Shown here piece by piece: positions 1 to 11,679 of a stretch of DNA of 64,000 bases. Position 1 is the first letter of the stretch; each line of letters starts with the position of its first letter. Source of the DNA: Hevea brasiliensis. Lineage: Eukaryota > Streptophyta > Magnoliopsida > Malpighiales > Euphorbiaceae. A program made the translations under genes and the position numbers. The notes below the pieces were generated by a model, which was given only the letters and a program-made list of their open reading frames with translations, made no database searches and had not been told where the DNA came from. Location of the stretch: the NCBI RefSeq assembly GCF_030052815.1, contig NC_079510.1, positions 8,503,375 through 8,567,374 of the forward strand, in the 5' to 3' direction.

Positions 1-2626
1 CTCAACACTTCAGCCAGAGAGGGAATTCAATTCATCCCACTAGACAAGCTAGCGAGGAATACAATCAATGTATATGATAGCTGTGGTTTCAAACCATTTA
101 CAGTGCTTTTCAATCAATAAGTATCCATCAAATATCATTCAAACAATTTTTCATAGTTTCACAATTTAAAACAATAATATACAAATAGTCATAATTTATT
201 TCAATTGAAAATAATTCAAAAGAAATAGCCGTTGTGCACAAACCTCTGATAACTGTCCCCTGGTCTGGACTCAGTGTTTCCTTCCCTTTTCCTGAGTCTT
301 TGCTAACTAAGAAACACAATTTGAAGTGTTTCAGTTCTTAATTAAACTGTCTCTAACGATAATGCTTAATAAGTAATTCACTGAATTCTAATATTTGCTT
401 AGTCAACCTAATATGTCGACCCTCGATGCATTCTAGGTAAATTAGGTTTTAATGTTATTAATATGTCACATTCGATAGTATTTTAGGGTTGGTACATGTT
501 ACCAAATTCATTTCTATGTATTTTGTGTTTTCTTGCAATTTGCTAGATTCCGGGATACTGGTTTGACCTAGCCAGACGACCTAGTTCCCTAGGTTTTCGG
601 GTTTCGGTCAAAACTACAAACTTGTAGATCTATGTCTTATGGAATGCAGGGCAAAATTTCAGATCATTCTGAGTTATGTAGACCAAGTTATGGTCATTTT
701 ACTATTACTGGTCAAATTGCATCAAAATTGGTCATTTTAGGTCACTTTAGGTCATTTTAGGTTCGGCCAGTTTTTGGACCAGAACTTGTGCAAGCTGTTT
801 GACTTGCTTATGGTCATTTCTGGGTTTTAGTGTCTTCATAAGACTTGTAGATATGGGTCTTATTCATGGTTAAAATTTCAGGTCAATTGGACCTGTTTTG
901 AGTGAGTTATGGCCTCAATACTAACTGCTGCCCAAATGGTAAATTTTCAGGCCTCAATTGCACTTAATCCGGATTTGGTCATTTTTCAAGCTACCTTGCA
1001 AGCAGAATTTTGGTATGCTCCCTTCATGAAAGTTGGCACATTTTGTGCCTAGTTTCACCTCCAATTGGTCTCATACCAATTGGAGCCACACACTTAAGGT
1101 TATAGGCCTAAAACTCAAACTGCCTTATTGCAATTCTTGCATACACATCAAGGATCACTTTTAACACTCACCAAACTCAACATTCAAACCAATTCTGGTT
1201 GTACCACAACCTAAACATAATTTACAACATATTATAGGTCATTTTGGCAGCTTACAATTACATTCAATGTGCACCAACAAGTGCAGAATTTGTCCAACTC
1301 AATTTACAAAAATTCAATCACCAATTCATGCTCAATTACATGTCCAACTTCACACCATCCTACATGCACTCAAACTGCCATAACAACCAACACATTTTAA
1401 CATCATTATTCCATAAACTAAGCATGAATTCCAGCATTCTTCAAGAGTTAACAAACTGCCACTATGATACATTTACATTCCATTAATTTCCAAGCTTTAA
1501 ATTTCATTTCACATTTACATATACTAAGTATAATCACCCAAATGATTTCCCATACACATAAATATTTAATCAACCTTTTAATCCACCATTTACAAGCAAG
1601 AGTAAACTATCTTCAAGGTGTTTCCATGGCTGCCAAAAGTACAAATTCACATTCAACATCAAACCTCAAAAAATTTCTTCATAAATCAAACACCCATAAC
1701 ATCCTTACAAACTTAATGAAGCAATAACCCAAAAATATAAACTTAACACTTTGGAAATTCTTCAAAACCTCTCCAAAACTTGGTTTTCTTGTTGCCTATC
1801 TACTGCCCATGGTGTGAGGATTAACTTTAATGAAGGAAGGTGCATAGAAAGTGGCTTAGATCAAGCTTGCATGAAGCTTTAACCAATGCATCCATGGAGG
1901 AACTCCATTCTTGGTTTCGGCTGCCCTTTTGAAAGGTTGAAGAAGATGAAATATTCTGCCCATTTTAGCTCTTAAGTGTAACACATAATATTTATTTAAT
2001 CCCCATAGTGCTCCACTTGCATAAAATCAATTATTTTATATGTTTAAATATGTTAATTACCTAATTTGAACTCCATTTTTGCTATTTATATTAGGTACCC
2101 CTAAATTAATTTGTCATTATATTTTCCAAGTATAATATTATTTATTTTTAATGGACATTTAGGTCAAAAGACAACTCGGGGTGTCAAATGACCACAATGC
2201 CCCTATTCAGGTTGTATTCCCGATTTTTCGGTAACACCGGGTTTTGTCTGTTTTTTGATTTCTCACTTTTCTTTGTACTAATTATTTAATTTTTATTTAA
2301 TATTTATAATGATATTTATACTTTAATAGGGGTCTATTTAATTCCTAAAAATATTTTCCAGGGTTCCCCGCGGTCCAGGGCTAGTCAACGGTCCACGCCG
2401 TGACTTCCCGGTGCGGTCACCCATCGCTAAGGTTCTCGGCTCGCTTAACTTGGTTATATTTCTTTGCTATTATTTTTCCTTTATTTTTCTTGTATTTTCT
2501 TACCTTGTATTTCATTATTTTATGTCTCCTCACTCATATCGAAGTGTAGTTCTAGGCATCCTAGCTGTCCAGACAACACTAGTCACCGGAACAGTAGTAC
2601 GCACTACTGAACATAGGGATGTTACA
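1..2626 (-). repeat. 3' LTR of element A, truncated by the window start
   Basis: Matches 20181-22811 (the 5' LTR of A) from its first base with scattered substitutions and small indels, so roughly the last 1 kb of this LTR lies outside the window. On the minus strand the LTR begins TGTAACATCCC at 2626, directly after the polypurine tract. It holds the palindrome at 1059-1085 and GGCACA/TGTGCC arms just beside it. Short ORFs here (for example 1244-1727 and 2411-2683) are mostly not kept open in the other LTR and I treat them as chance. Confidence 0.93.
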
Positions 2627-2641
2627 ATTCTCCCCCCCTTA
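2627..2641 (-). promoter_or_regulatory. Polypurine tract of element A
   Basis: On the minus strand a purine run AAGGGGGGGAGAA lies immediately before the LTR start TGTAAC. In LTR retrotransposons this is the primer for plus-strand DNA synthesis. Same position and form as in elements B and D. Confidence 0.85.
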
Positions 2642-2672
2642 AATAAATTTCATCTCAAAATTTTACCTGGCA

Positions 2673-4484
2673 TTAGTCTCTGAATAGTTGTGGGTGTTGT
2701 CTCCTCATATCCTCTTCGCGTTCCCAAGTAGCTTCCTGGCCTGAATGATGGTTCCACAGTACTTTAACCAGGTGTATCTGTTTGTTCCTCAGCTGCTTCA
2801 CCTCATAAGCCAGAATTTTTATGGGTTCTTCCTCATATGAGAGGTCTGGATTTACCTCAATCTCTTCAACTAATAGTACATGAGATGGGTCAGATCTGTA
2901 CCTCCTTAACATGGACACATGGAAGACATTGTGTATCCTTGCTAACTCTGGAGGTAATGCCAACCGATATGCCAAAGGACCCACTCTTTCTAGAACCTCA
3001 TATGGTCCGATGAAACGAGGACTCAGTTTCTCCTTTCTGCCAAATCTCACAATTCTCTTCCAAGGAGAAACTTTGAGGAACACTTTATCACCCACTACAT
3101 ACTCAATATCACTTCTCTTCAGATCAACATAGGACTTCTGATGGTCTGATGCAGCCTTGAGTCTATCTCTGATCAATCTAATCTTTTCCTCTGTCTGCTG
3201 AACAATTTCTGGTCCAATCATCTTCCTTTCACCTACTTCATCCCAACATAAGGGAGTTCTGCACTTTCTGCCATACAAAGCTTCATATGGAGGCATCTCA
3301 ATGCTTGATTGGTAGCTGTTGTTATAAGCAAACTCAATCAAAGGCAAGTGTGTATCCCAACTACCTTCAAACTCAATCACACAAGCCCGTAGCATATCCT
3401 CCAATATCTGAATAACCCTCTCGATCGCCATCCGCATGCGTGGGTGGAATGCTGTGTTGAAGTTCAATCTAGTTCCTAGGGCTCTCTGAAGACTACCCCA
3501 GAATCTAGAAGTGAACCTAGAATCTCTGTCAGACACAATTGATACTGGCACTCCATGCAGTTTTACAATCTCATATATGTACAATCTGGCCAATCTTTCC
3601 AAGCTATAGTCCATCCGAACTGGCAAAAAGTGAGCAGACTTGGTCAATCTGTCAACTATAACCCATACTGCATCATGACTACTCTGTGTCCTTGGAAGTC
3701 CTGTAACAAAATCCATAGTTATCCATTCCCATTTCCACTCTGGTACTGACAAAGGATGTAACAAACCAGCTGGAACTTGATGTTCTGCCTTTACTTGCTG
3801 ACAAGTTAGGCATTTGGAAACAAATTCAGCTATATCTCTCTTCATACCCATCCACCAGTAATGCTCTTTCAGCCCTCTGTACATTTTAGTTCCACCAGGG
3901 TGCATAGCAAATGGAGACTCATGTGCTTCCTTCATAATGATCTGTCTCAATTCCACATCACTAGGAATGTACATTCTGCCCTGATGTAGCAATAAACCAT
4001 CATCTCTCACAGAGAATTTAGGTTTCTTGCCCTGCTGGACTTCTTTCAGTAGCTTCTGATATTTTTCATCACTCTGAGTAGCCATTCTGATCTGATCAAT
4101 CAACACTAGCTGTACATGCCATGCAACTACTGTCTGTCCCTCATCATCAATCTCTAAACTGGCATACTGTGCTTTCAATTCATATACCATGGACAAAGGA
4201 GAAACTCTGAGATTTTCCATAGTCTTGCGACTTAAGGCATCAGCCACTACATTTGCTTTCCCTGGTTGATAGTCTATTAAGCAATCATAATCTTTAATGA
4301 GTTCTAACCATCTCCTCTGCCTCAAATTCAATTCCTTCTGGGTGCCCAAATACTTCAAGCTCTTGTGATCTGTGTAAATGTAGCATTTCTCTCCATACAA
4401 ATAGCGTCTCCAGATCTTCAGAGCAAAAATAATAGCTGCTAGCTCCAGATCATGTGTTGGGTAGTTCCTCTCATGCGGTTTCAG
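2673..4484 (-). pseudogene. Element A pol, 3' part: RNase H, integrase and chromodomain-like tail
   Basis: This open stretch continues in the RT frame after the stop at 4485-4487 and runs to a stop at 2673. The first methionine inside is at 4400. In order it shows the RNase H segment around TDHKSLKYL and [17 protein letters not shown], and the integrase zinc-binding region with [15 protein letters not shown] followed by [11 protein letters not shown]. The catalytic core follows with aspartates in [11 protein letters not shown] and SDRDSRF and the glutamate in [15 protein letters not shown]-like block ([18 protein letters not shown]) comes next, then a C-terminal tail with [19 protein letters not shown], the form seen in Tekay chromodomains. 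The segment before the catalytic Glu, normally [10 protein letters not shown], reads [10 protein letters not shown], so the core is damaged although the D, D and E residues remain. Confidence 0.9.
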
Positions 4485-5734
4485 CTAGCATGATGCATAA
4501 GCAATGACATTTCGATCTTGCATCAGTACACAGCCTAACCCATTGTGAGAAGCATCACTATAAAATGTGTATTCTTTACCCAGTGTAGGTAAAATGAGGA
4601 CTGGAGCTTCAGTCAAACACCTCTTCAACTCATTAAAACTCTGCTGCCATTTATCAGTCCACTGAAATTTTACATCTTTCCGAAGCAGCTTGGTCAGTGG
4701 AGAAGATAACATAGAAAACCCCTTCACAAACCGACGGTAATATCCAGCTAAACCCAGAAAACTGCGAATTTTTGTGATGTTCCTGGGCGGCTTCCAATTA
4801 AGGATAGCTTCTACCTTGTTGGAATCTACCTTAATCCCTTCAGCTGACACAACATGTCCCAAAAAGGAGATTTCTTTCAGCCAAAATTCACACTTCGACA
4901 ATTTGGCGTATAGCTGTTTCTCCCTTAAAGTCTGCAGTATAATCCGTAGATGTCTGTCATGCTCCTCTGCATTCCTCGAATATATCAAAATGTCATCAAT
5001 AAACACCACCACAAATTGGTCGAGATATGGTCTGAAGATAGTGTTCATCAGATCCATAAAAGCAGCTGGAGCATTTGTTAACCCAAATGGCATTACTAGA
5101 AACTCATAGTGGCCATACCAAGTTCTGAAAGCAGTTTTTGGAATACTCTGCTCTTGCACCTTCAACTGATAATGACCAGATCGCAAATCAATTTTGGAGA
5201 ATACAGCTGCACCCTTCAACTGATCAAACAGATCATCAATGCGAGGCAACGGATATCTGTTCTTTATTGTCACCTTATTCAACTGCCGGTAGTCAATGCA
5301 TAAGCGGAGAGTACTATCCTTCTTCTTAATAAACAACACTTGTGCTCCCCAAGGTGACACACTAGGGCGGATGAAGCCCTTTTCAAGTAATTCTTGCAAC
5401 TGTATCTTCAACTCCTTTAACTCTGCTGGTGCCATTCTGTATGGCGTTATGGAGATTGGATCCACACCAGGCATAACATTAATTTCAAACTGCACTTCTC
5501 TTTCCGGAGGTAATCCTGGCAATTCATCAGGAACACATCCGAAAGTCATGTCTTGTAGGATGTCCTTCAATGCTAGACTCCCACTTGGGTGTCTACCACA
5601 TGTGCCAAGTAGGCTTACACCCTTTCTCGATCATTTTTCCGCTAGTGCAATAAATGATGCTCGATGGCAATAATCGCCTCTCCCATGTATTACCACATCA
5701 TCAGCATCGAGGAGACCAAAAGTGACTGCTTCAC
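4485..5734 (-). pseudogene. Element A pol, reverse transcriptase with start of RNase H
   Basis: The ORF runs from 5570 to a TAG at 4485-4487; the reading frame enters from about 5734 after a frameshift near the end of protease. RT motifs are clear: the [11 protein letters not shown] linker, [59 protein letters not shown], and the catalytic FIDD box in [11 protein letters not shown]. The connection domain [16 protein letters not shown] and the RNase H start [11 protein letters not shown] follow. The TAG replaces a CAG still present in element B. An R-to-C change in the codon before it is also a C-to-T change. Confidence 0.9.
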
Positions 5735-7299
5735 TTACATACCAATCATGGCATGATGCCTAGCTAACCAATTCATACCCAAGATGATATCATAATCTCT
5801 GAAGGGCATTTCAATGAAATCAGACAGAAAAGTGTGTCCTTGGATCACCAAAGGACAATCCCTATACATTCTATTAACCCTGACTTCCTGTCCTAGTGGA
5901 CTTGTTACTAGCACCTCAAAGTCCATTTTTGTACATGGAACAGCAATGCAATCAATCATGCTAGCACTCACATAAGAATGGGTAGAACCCAGATCAAATA
6001 ACACAAACACATCTTGATTAAAAGTTGAGAAGGTACCAGCCACAACATCAGATGTCTCGGCCTCTTCTCTCTGTCTCATTACATAGATTCTGACTGGAGC
6101 ACTGTTTTGCTCTGAATGTTTCACTGTGCCTTGGCTGCCTGCTAGGCTACCTCTACCCCTGCCTCTACCTCTGCTACGTGGTTGTGAATTTCTAGTGACA
6201 GGGCTCTGAACTGACCCTTCTGCAGTAGTAGGAGGTGGTCCAACTCGCGACCATCGGTGCGCCTCCTTGGCAAAGTGTCCTATGCCTCCACAGTTATAAC
6301 AGGCTCCAATAGCCTTATAACATATCCCACCATGATTTTTTCCACAAGTTTCACATTGGCGGGGAGGATAGGAACTTCTGGAACTCTGCTGACCAGATAG
6401 TGGAGGTCTCTGTCCTGAATATCTTCCCCTACCAGACTTCTTGCCACCTCTGCCATGTCCCCCATAGTTCTTCCTCTTTCCAGTAGGACCACTGCAACTC
6501 TGTTCTATTGATTTTCCCTCTTTCTTTGTCTTCTCTGATTTCTTTTTCTCAAGAGCAGCTTCAAACTCAATTCTTTCCAACTCTAGGGCTTGAGAAACAA
6601 GTTCATAGAAGTTATTGTGTTTGAATCCGACTACTTGTAATATGATACTGGGCTTCAAGCTGGTTTCAAATCTCTTGCATCTCTCCCTGCTGGTAGCAAG
6701 TAAACTCAGTGCATAATGGCTCAGGCGGGAAAATTCTCTTTCATACTCAACCACTGATCTGCTCCCCTGTTTTAGACTTAGGAACTCTTGTAATTTCTGG
6801 TCTACATAAGCATCGGGGACATACTTTTGTTTGAATTCCCTAAGAAAGTCATTCCATGTTAGCACTGCAGGTTCTACCAGACTGTTGGGAGTGGTTTTCC
6901 ACCAGTCATAAGCATCCCCCTGTAGCAAAGATACAGAGTATTCAAATCTGAGCTCCTCCGTGCAATGCAGTTTCTTGAATGCCCTATCTATCCTCTCTAA
7001 CCACTGTTCAGCCTCTAGAGGATCTACTGTCCCTTTGAACTCTGTAGCACCATATTTCATTAATTTGTCATACTGCCTAGCAGGAGACTGTGGTTGTACC
7101 ATTGGTGTCTGTATTAGGACTTGAGTAGGCACATTACCAGCCATTTGTTAGAACATTGCGACCATCTCCGAGCGAATCGAGCAGAAATCGCAGATGCAGG
7201 GGCTGGTGCTACTGAACCACTGACATTGTGTAGGCCTGGGGCATCCCCTTGCACCTCAGCCTCAATAGATTGATCGACTGAACGATCACCCTCTTCCAT
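5735..7299 (-). pseudogene. Element A gag and aspartic protease
   Basis: The likely original start is the ATG at 7297-7299 (MEEGD), matching the start of B. A one-base loss about 50 codons in moves the frame, and a TAA just before MAGN (7144) also blocks it. From 7144 to 5735 the frame is open. It has the retrotransposon gag core (EAEQWLERIDRAFKKLHC, DWWKTTPNSL, FLREFKQKYVPDAY), a glycine/arginine/serine-rich stretch, and a zinc knuckle starting CYNCGGIGHFAKE. The last Cys of the CCHC knuckle is missing (KEAHRW where B has RDCTST). Protease follows with LFDLGSTHSYVSAS and [15 protein letters not shown], then a frameshift and stop at 5735. Gag would package RNA; the protease would cut the polyprotein. 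Confidence 0.88.
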
Positions 7300-7932
7300 A
7301 GTCAATGCGAGGATTTTAGATCTCCTGAACAAACAACACAAGGAGATTTCCTCCCATTAGTGCATATTTATAATGTAATGTACTGTATGTATCAAATAAT
7401 GATGTTGAGCAGTTGTGTAACACCCCGAACCTCCGATTATGAATAGTACCATTTTTGGTCCGTGACTAATACTATTCGAAGACACCTTGAGGATCAAAAA
7501 TAAATAGAAATTAATTGAAATAGCCACAATAAAAATTCTAGTGAACAAAAAAAAAAAACTAAGGACTCATCGGGTATTATAAAAAGAAGGATTATGACCC
7601 GATGAGGGGCATTTTGGTCAATTCACCTCAAGAGTTGACTTTTGACCAAAATGTCAATTAAATTAAATAAAATTAATGAATTGAATTATGGGGTAAAAAT
7701 TGAAGAAAAATTCAAGTAAAAATATGTAAGGGAAAATTTAAGAAATGAAAACTTAAACTTTCATTTCCATTATGACAAAATTAAAATGAAAGACTTATGG
7801 GCTTTTGATAGTTAAATTTAATTATTTAATTAAAAGGAAAAATTAAGTAAAAAAAAAAGGGAATAAAAATTTAAGTTTAATTATCCTTATGGCATAATTA
7901 AAATTTATAATTTTAATAAGCTAATTTTGGGG

Positions 7933-7936
<4 letters not shown>

Positions 7937-8005
<69 letters not shown>
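7937..8005 (+). repeat. (AT)n microsatellite, possible promoter region of the LTR
   Basis: About 69 bases of pure AT repeat, against about 19 at the matching place in the 3' LTR (16230-16249). It is followed at once by a palindrome GAAGAC-AAAT-GTCTTC and a CT-rich tract, an arrangement that could be a TATA region with a pyrimidine-rich 5' UTR. The repeat is certain; promoter function is inference. Confidence 0.8.
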
Positions 8006-8010
<5 letters not shown>

Positions 8011-8744
8011 GAAGACAAATGTCTTCTTCATTTCTTTTTTTCATAAGAGGCCACCACCCTCTCCTCTCTCTTTCTCTCTCTCTCTTTTTCTCTTCTTCTT
8101 CCACTTCTTCCCCTCATTGATTTCCCCTCTCAAGTTTTAATTTCCTTAAATTCCCTTCATAAATTCCATAGCCCACTAAAAGAAAACATCAAAGAGATCT
8201 TTGATTCAGAGATTAAAAGCAAGGAGAACAAGAATTGGAAGAAAAGTGAAGTTGGAAAGAAATCAATAAGAGGTAATTTTCTTTTCATTTTAGATTAGTT
8301 GTATAAGCTTTGAATGAAGTTAATTTATGATGAAATTTCATAAGAAAATGAAAGAAAACATATATGGAACCTAAACTAGGGTTTTGGCCAAATGGGAGAA
8401 AAATTAGGGTTTTGAACATTAGCGTTTAGAGACAAAAAATGTGAAGAAGTGCTAAATGATGTCTTTGACATAGTTTAAGGAAAGAAATGGCCATTTGTGA
8501 CCTAATTAAGTGTGTGAGAAGTGTTTAAATCAAAGCCAAATTCGGATTGGGTATGAAGCATGACCAAAAGTCAATTTTGAGGGACCAAAAATGAAATTTT
8601 ACAAGTGCAATTGGTATGGGACCAATTGGGACTGAAAATAGGCACTAAATGACACAATTTTCATTTAGGAAGCATGCCTAAAAAGTGACCAAAACCTAGT
8701 GAACAAACTGACCAAACTCGAAAAATTGTAGTATGAACAGTACA

Positions 8745-9500
8745 CATGAATAGTAATCGTGTTTGGGTCATAACTCGAGCTAGGCAGGTCAAAATGACCT
8801 GAAATTTTACCAGTTGTTAGATGAGATATAGACCTAAAACTTTCATGAAGAACACAAATACAAATTATGCCATTAACCCAATCAAATTATTGAGCAAAGT
8901 TGAGTTACTCAATCTGCAAAACTGCAGAATTACCAAATGAACAGTAAACTTTGCAAGGCTATAACTCTCTCTAGAAAACTCCGATTTAGGCGATTCTTAA
9001 ACCGATGGAAACCTAAGACATAGTAGAATATTTCATATGAAAAATATTAGGCCAAATTGTGAACTTAACTCAATCAAATTGCGAAAAGAAGTTGGGTCGC
9101 TGAATCTGCCAGAATCTGGGCACCTAAAATTGACCAAATGAACAGTAAACTTTGCAAGGCTATAACTCTCTCTAAAAAACTCTGATTTAGGCGATTCTTG
9201 AACAGATGGAAATCTAAGACATAGTAGAACATTTCATATAAAGAACATTAGACCAAATTATGGACTTAACTTGGTCAAATTACTGAACAAATTTGGATCG
9301 ATAAATCTGCTAGAACAAAATCTACAGCATAAACAGTGACATGAACAGTAATGGTGTTTTTGGCATAACTTGAGCTACACAGCTCCGAATTAGGCGATTC
9401 AAAAAGGAAAATAAAGTTAAGACCTAAATGAACAATTTTTATGAAGAACATCTCATCAAATTATGATCGAAACTAGGTAAAAATTGGGTTCAAAGATTGG
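8745..9500 (+). repeat. Degenerate ~200-bp tandem modules inside the element B LTR
   Basis: At least two clear units are spaced 201 bp apart (one starting near 8933, the next near 9134), both opening with AATGAACAGTAAACTTTGCA and containing TATAACTCTCTCTA and TTAGGCGATTCTT. Weaker related units flank them, sharing the order of a 'cataact' motif, a 'gacctgaaat'-like motif, TTTCATGAAGAACA and a CAAATTATG-like motif. The matching array is in the 3' LTR at about 16990-17740. Confidence 0.75.
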
Positions 9501-10360
9501 GGCACCAAGCTGTCCCAAAACCAAAATATTCTAAAATTTTCAAAGCTAACTTAAGATGCATTAGACATGCATATAATGAGTTCTTGGCAGCAATTGAGAT
9601 TGGTATTGAGGTATTCTATTTGTGTATTTTCAGTAGAAAAAGAAGTTGGAACGGACAAGGAGAAGTAGGTAACAATAAAGGAGAGCATTGAAGGTTTGTG
9701 CACAACTAACATTTTTCTTTGTTTTAGCTTCGTAAATTGATTTGAATAAGTTTATTTGAATGAGTTTGATTTGAAATGAGTTTATTTTGAATGAGGTATG
9801 TTTTTCTCTTGTATTTGAGGAATTTGTGTGTTGCCACCCCTTTTATGGATTTTATGATGATTTGAATATGCTATTGTTTTGCAAACGTGATTATTGATTT
9901 AGAAACTCTTGAAAGTTGTTTTGAAACCACAGTTAGCATGACAGTCCCTTCGGAACTCCGCAGTAGCAACGGCTACTTGGGGTTTTATAATTGATATTGA
10001 TTATGTCTCCCATTAATAATGGTTAGTGGGGTAAGACTACATGAGTACTCATTAGCTAGCTAGCCCTTCCCTCATTAATAACGGTTAGTGAGGTTAAGAT
10101 TGCTTTGTCGTGGTGTACAACACGGCACTGATCGTGAAATTTTGTGTCATAGCCTGAACTGTGTGTTGATGTTGGCAACACTAATGTTTTGTGAATTGTG
10201 ATTTATGAAGTTTGATTTCTCATTTGAAATGTTATTCCAATAAATGGCTCTTATGAACTTAGAACTATTGTGAAGTTTTCATGCTTAAGAAAAATGTGAT
10301 TTATTATGCTTTGACAAATTATGTTTTACTTTAAGTTTTAAAGTTATTAGTTGTGCACCA

Positions 10361-10407
10361 CTGAGTGATATACTCAGCGATAGCTTCTTTATGCTGTCGC
10401 AGGTAAG
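10361..10407 (+). promoter_or_regulatory. Conserved double hairpin ending in CAGGTAAG
   Basis: Hairpin 1 is CTGAGT-GATAT-ACTCAG. Hairpin 2 is CGATAGC with GCTGTCG (one G-T pair), followed by CAGGTAAG. The same pair occurs at 18600-18646, 19748-19793 (minus), 35441-35486, 37282-37330 (minus, imperfect), 42253-42297, 44111-44154, 51037-51077, 57130-57184 (minus), 62449-62487, and degraded at 27345-27401 (minus). The stem of hairpin 1 differs between subfamilies but stays paired, which argues for an RNA or DNA structure. The role is unknown: packaging, dimerisation, 3' end formation or splicing are all possible. Confidence 0.7.
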
Positions 10408-10860
10408 GGAAAGGAGAAGGCTACCGATTGAGAGACTTGAAAGTAGCATTTTGGTATTGTTTGTGGGCATATATTGTAGTCATACCCCTGTAATTTCCTT
10501 TTGATGTATTTTGTACCTATATGCATGGATGTACGGACATTGAGCAGTTTGTATTTAAAAACATTGCATTGCTATCACATTTTGAGTTTGTAATTATTTT
10601 GTATTTTACTTTGAGACTTATGAAAATGTAACTTTTGCAATATTTAATCTATCATTATTTCCAATGAATGTTTGCATGGAATTTTAACTATTCTCATACA
10701 GTTTTCCGCAAAAGAATTGATAAGATAAAAAGCTATGGTTTGTTTTAAAATCCTTTGTAGCATAACTAATGGGTTATCGGTAGGTGGAGTTCGGTGATTC
10801 ATTAGGCATGCTACGGGAACATGTCATGCCTTACAAGGGATAAGGTGTGACATGTTTTAG

Positions 10861-10872
10861 TGGTATCAGAGC
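10861..10872 (+). promoter_or_regulatory. Primer binding site of element B
   Basis: TGGTATCAGAGC, complementary to the initiator tRNA-Met 3' end, 8 bases downstream of the 5' LTR end at 10852. It primes minus-strand DNA synthesis. Confidence 0.93.
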
Positions 10873-11041
10873 TTTGGTTTTTATACAAGTTTTGAAATTG
10901 CATGTTCAAAAATTTTTGATAAGTACAACTGCTCAATTGTCATTATTGATACATATAGTGCATTACATCATAAATATGGACTAATGGAAGGAAATCTCCT
11001 TGTGTTGGTTGCTCAGGGAGTAGAATTCCTTGTGATTCAAT

Positions 11042-11679
11042 ATGGAAGAGGGTGATCACACAGTAGAGCAATCAGTAGCAGCTGAGGTACAAGGGGAAGC
11101 CCCAGCTCCTCAGAATGCCAGTGGATCGGCTGCACCCATCCCACCCATGCGCTTTCTCGCTCGATTCAGATGGCTGCACTATTTCAGCAAATGGCTGGCA
11201 ATATACCAGTCCAAGCTCCTGTGCAAGCACCTCCAGTGCAACCACCATCCCCAGCCAGACAATATGACAAGTTAATGAAGTATGGGGCAACAGAGTTCAA
11301 GGGTACAGTGGACCCATTAGAAGCTGAGCAATGGTTAGAACGGATGGAGAGGGTCTTCAAGAAATTGCACTGCACAGATGAGTTGAAGTTTGAATATTCA
11401 ATTTCCTTGCTGCATGGAGATGCATATGAGTGGTGGAAGACCATTCCCCACAGTTTGGCTGAGCCGCCAGTGCTGACATGGGATGACTTTCTAAGGGAGT
11501 TTAGACAGAAGTATGTTCCTGATGCCTATGTGGATATGAAGCTACAGGAGTTTCTTAGTTTGAAGCAAGGGAACAAGATCAGAAATGAGTATGAGAGAGA
11601 CTTTTCTCGCCTCACCACTATCTTTGAAGCCTACTCACTACCAGTAGAGACAGATGCAAACGGTTTGAGGCCGGTTTGA
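11042..11679 (+). pseudogene. Element B gag, N-terminal part
   Basis: The likely original start is ATG 11042 (MEEGDHTVEQ), the same start as in A and C. A short deletion near 11163-11170 shifts the frame. The readable gag then starts at ATG 11170 (MAALFQQMAGN) and carries the retrotransposon gag core: EAEQWLERMERVFKKLHC, EYSISLLHGDAYEWWKTIP, FLREFRQKYVPDAYVDMKL. A second one-base loss near 11610-11630 leads to the stop at 11677-11679. Element C keeps the first region in frame, so the break is a lesion and not a feature of the family. Confidence 0.9.

Larger units (their letters stand above)
7416..10852 (+). repeat. 5' LTR of element B (3437 bp)
   Basis: Starts TGTAACACCCCGAACC, ends GGTGTGACA, followed after 8 bases by the primer site. 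The partner LTR is 15707-19091; much of the length difference comes from an AT microsatellite. The first 9-10 bases and last 9-10 bases are an almost perfect inverted repeat (TGTaACACCC and GGGTGTgACA in this lineage). A pyrimidine-rich stretch follows the AT tract at about 8030-8130, and a splice-donor-like AG|GTAA lies at 8271-8276. Confidence 0.96.

Noticed and set aside
2911..3132. Plus-strand ORFs across element A pol (for example 2911-3132, 4774-5109, 5296-5673)
   Set aside because: Antisense shadows of RT and integrase codons; no independent motif.
7913..8104. Tyr/Ile-repeat ORF on the minus strand
   Set aside because: Entirely a product of the AT and CT microsatellites.
9497..9691. 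A 64-codon ORF in the B 5' LTR, with an identical copy at 17737-17931
   Set aside because: Identical because the LTRs are recent copies of each other; no counterpart in other LTR subfamilies and no recognisable domain.
10861..10872. tRNA-Met-like sequence
   Set aside because: Only the 12-base complement of a tRNA end, that is a retrotransposon primer site; no cloverleaf around it.
11072..11290. Minus-strand ORFs across element B gag-pol (for example 11072-11290, 11907-12206, 13029-13223)
   Set aside because: Antisense shadows of gag and pol.
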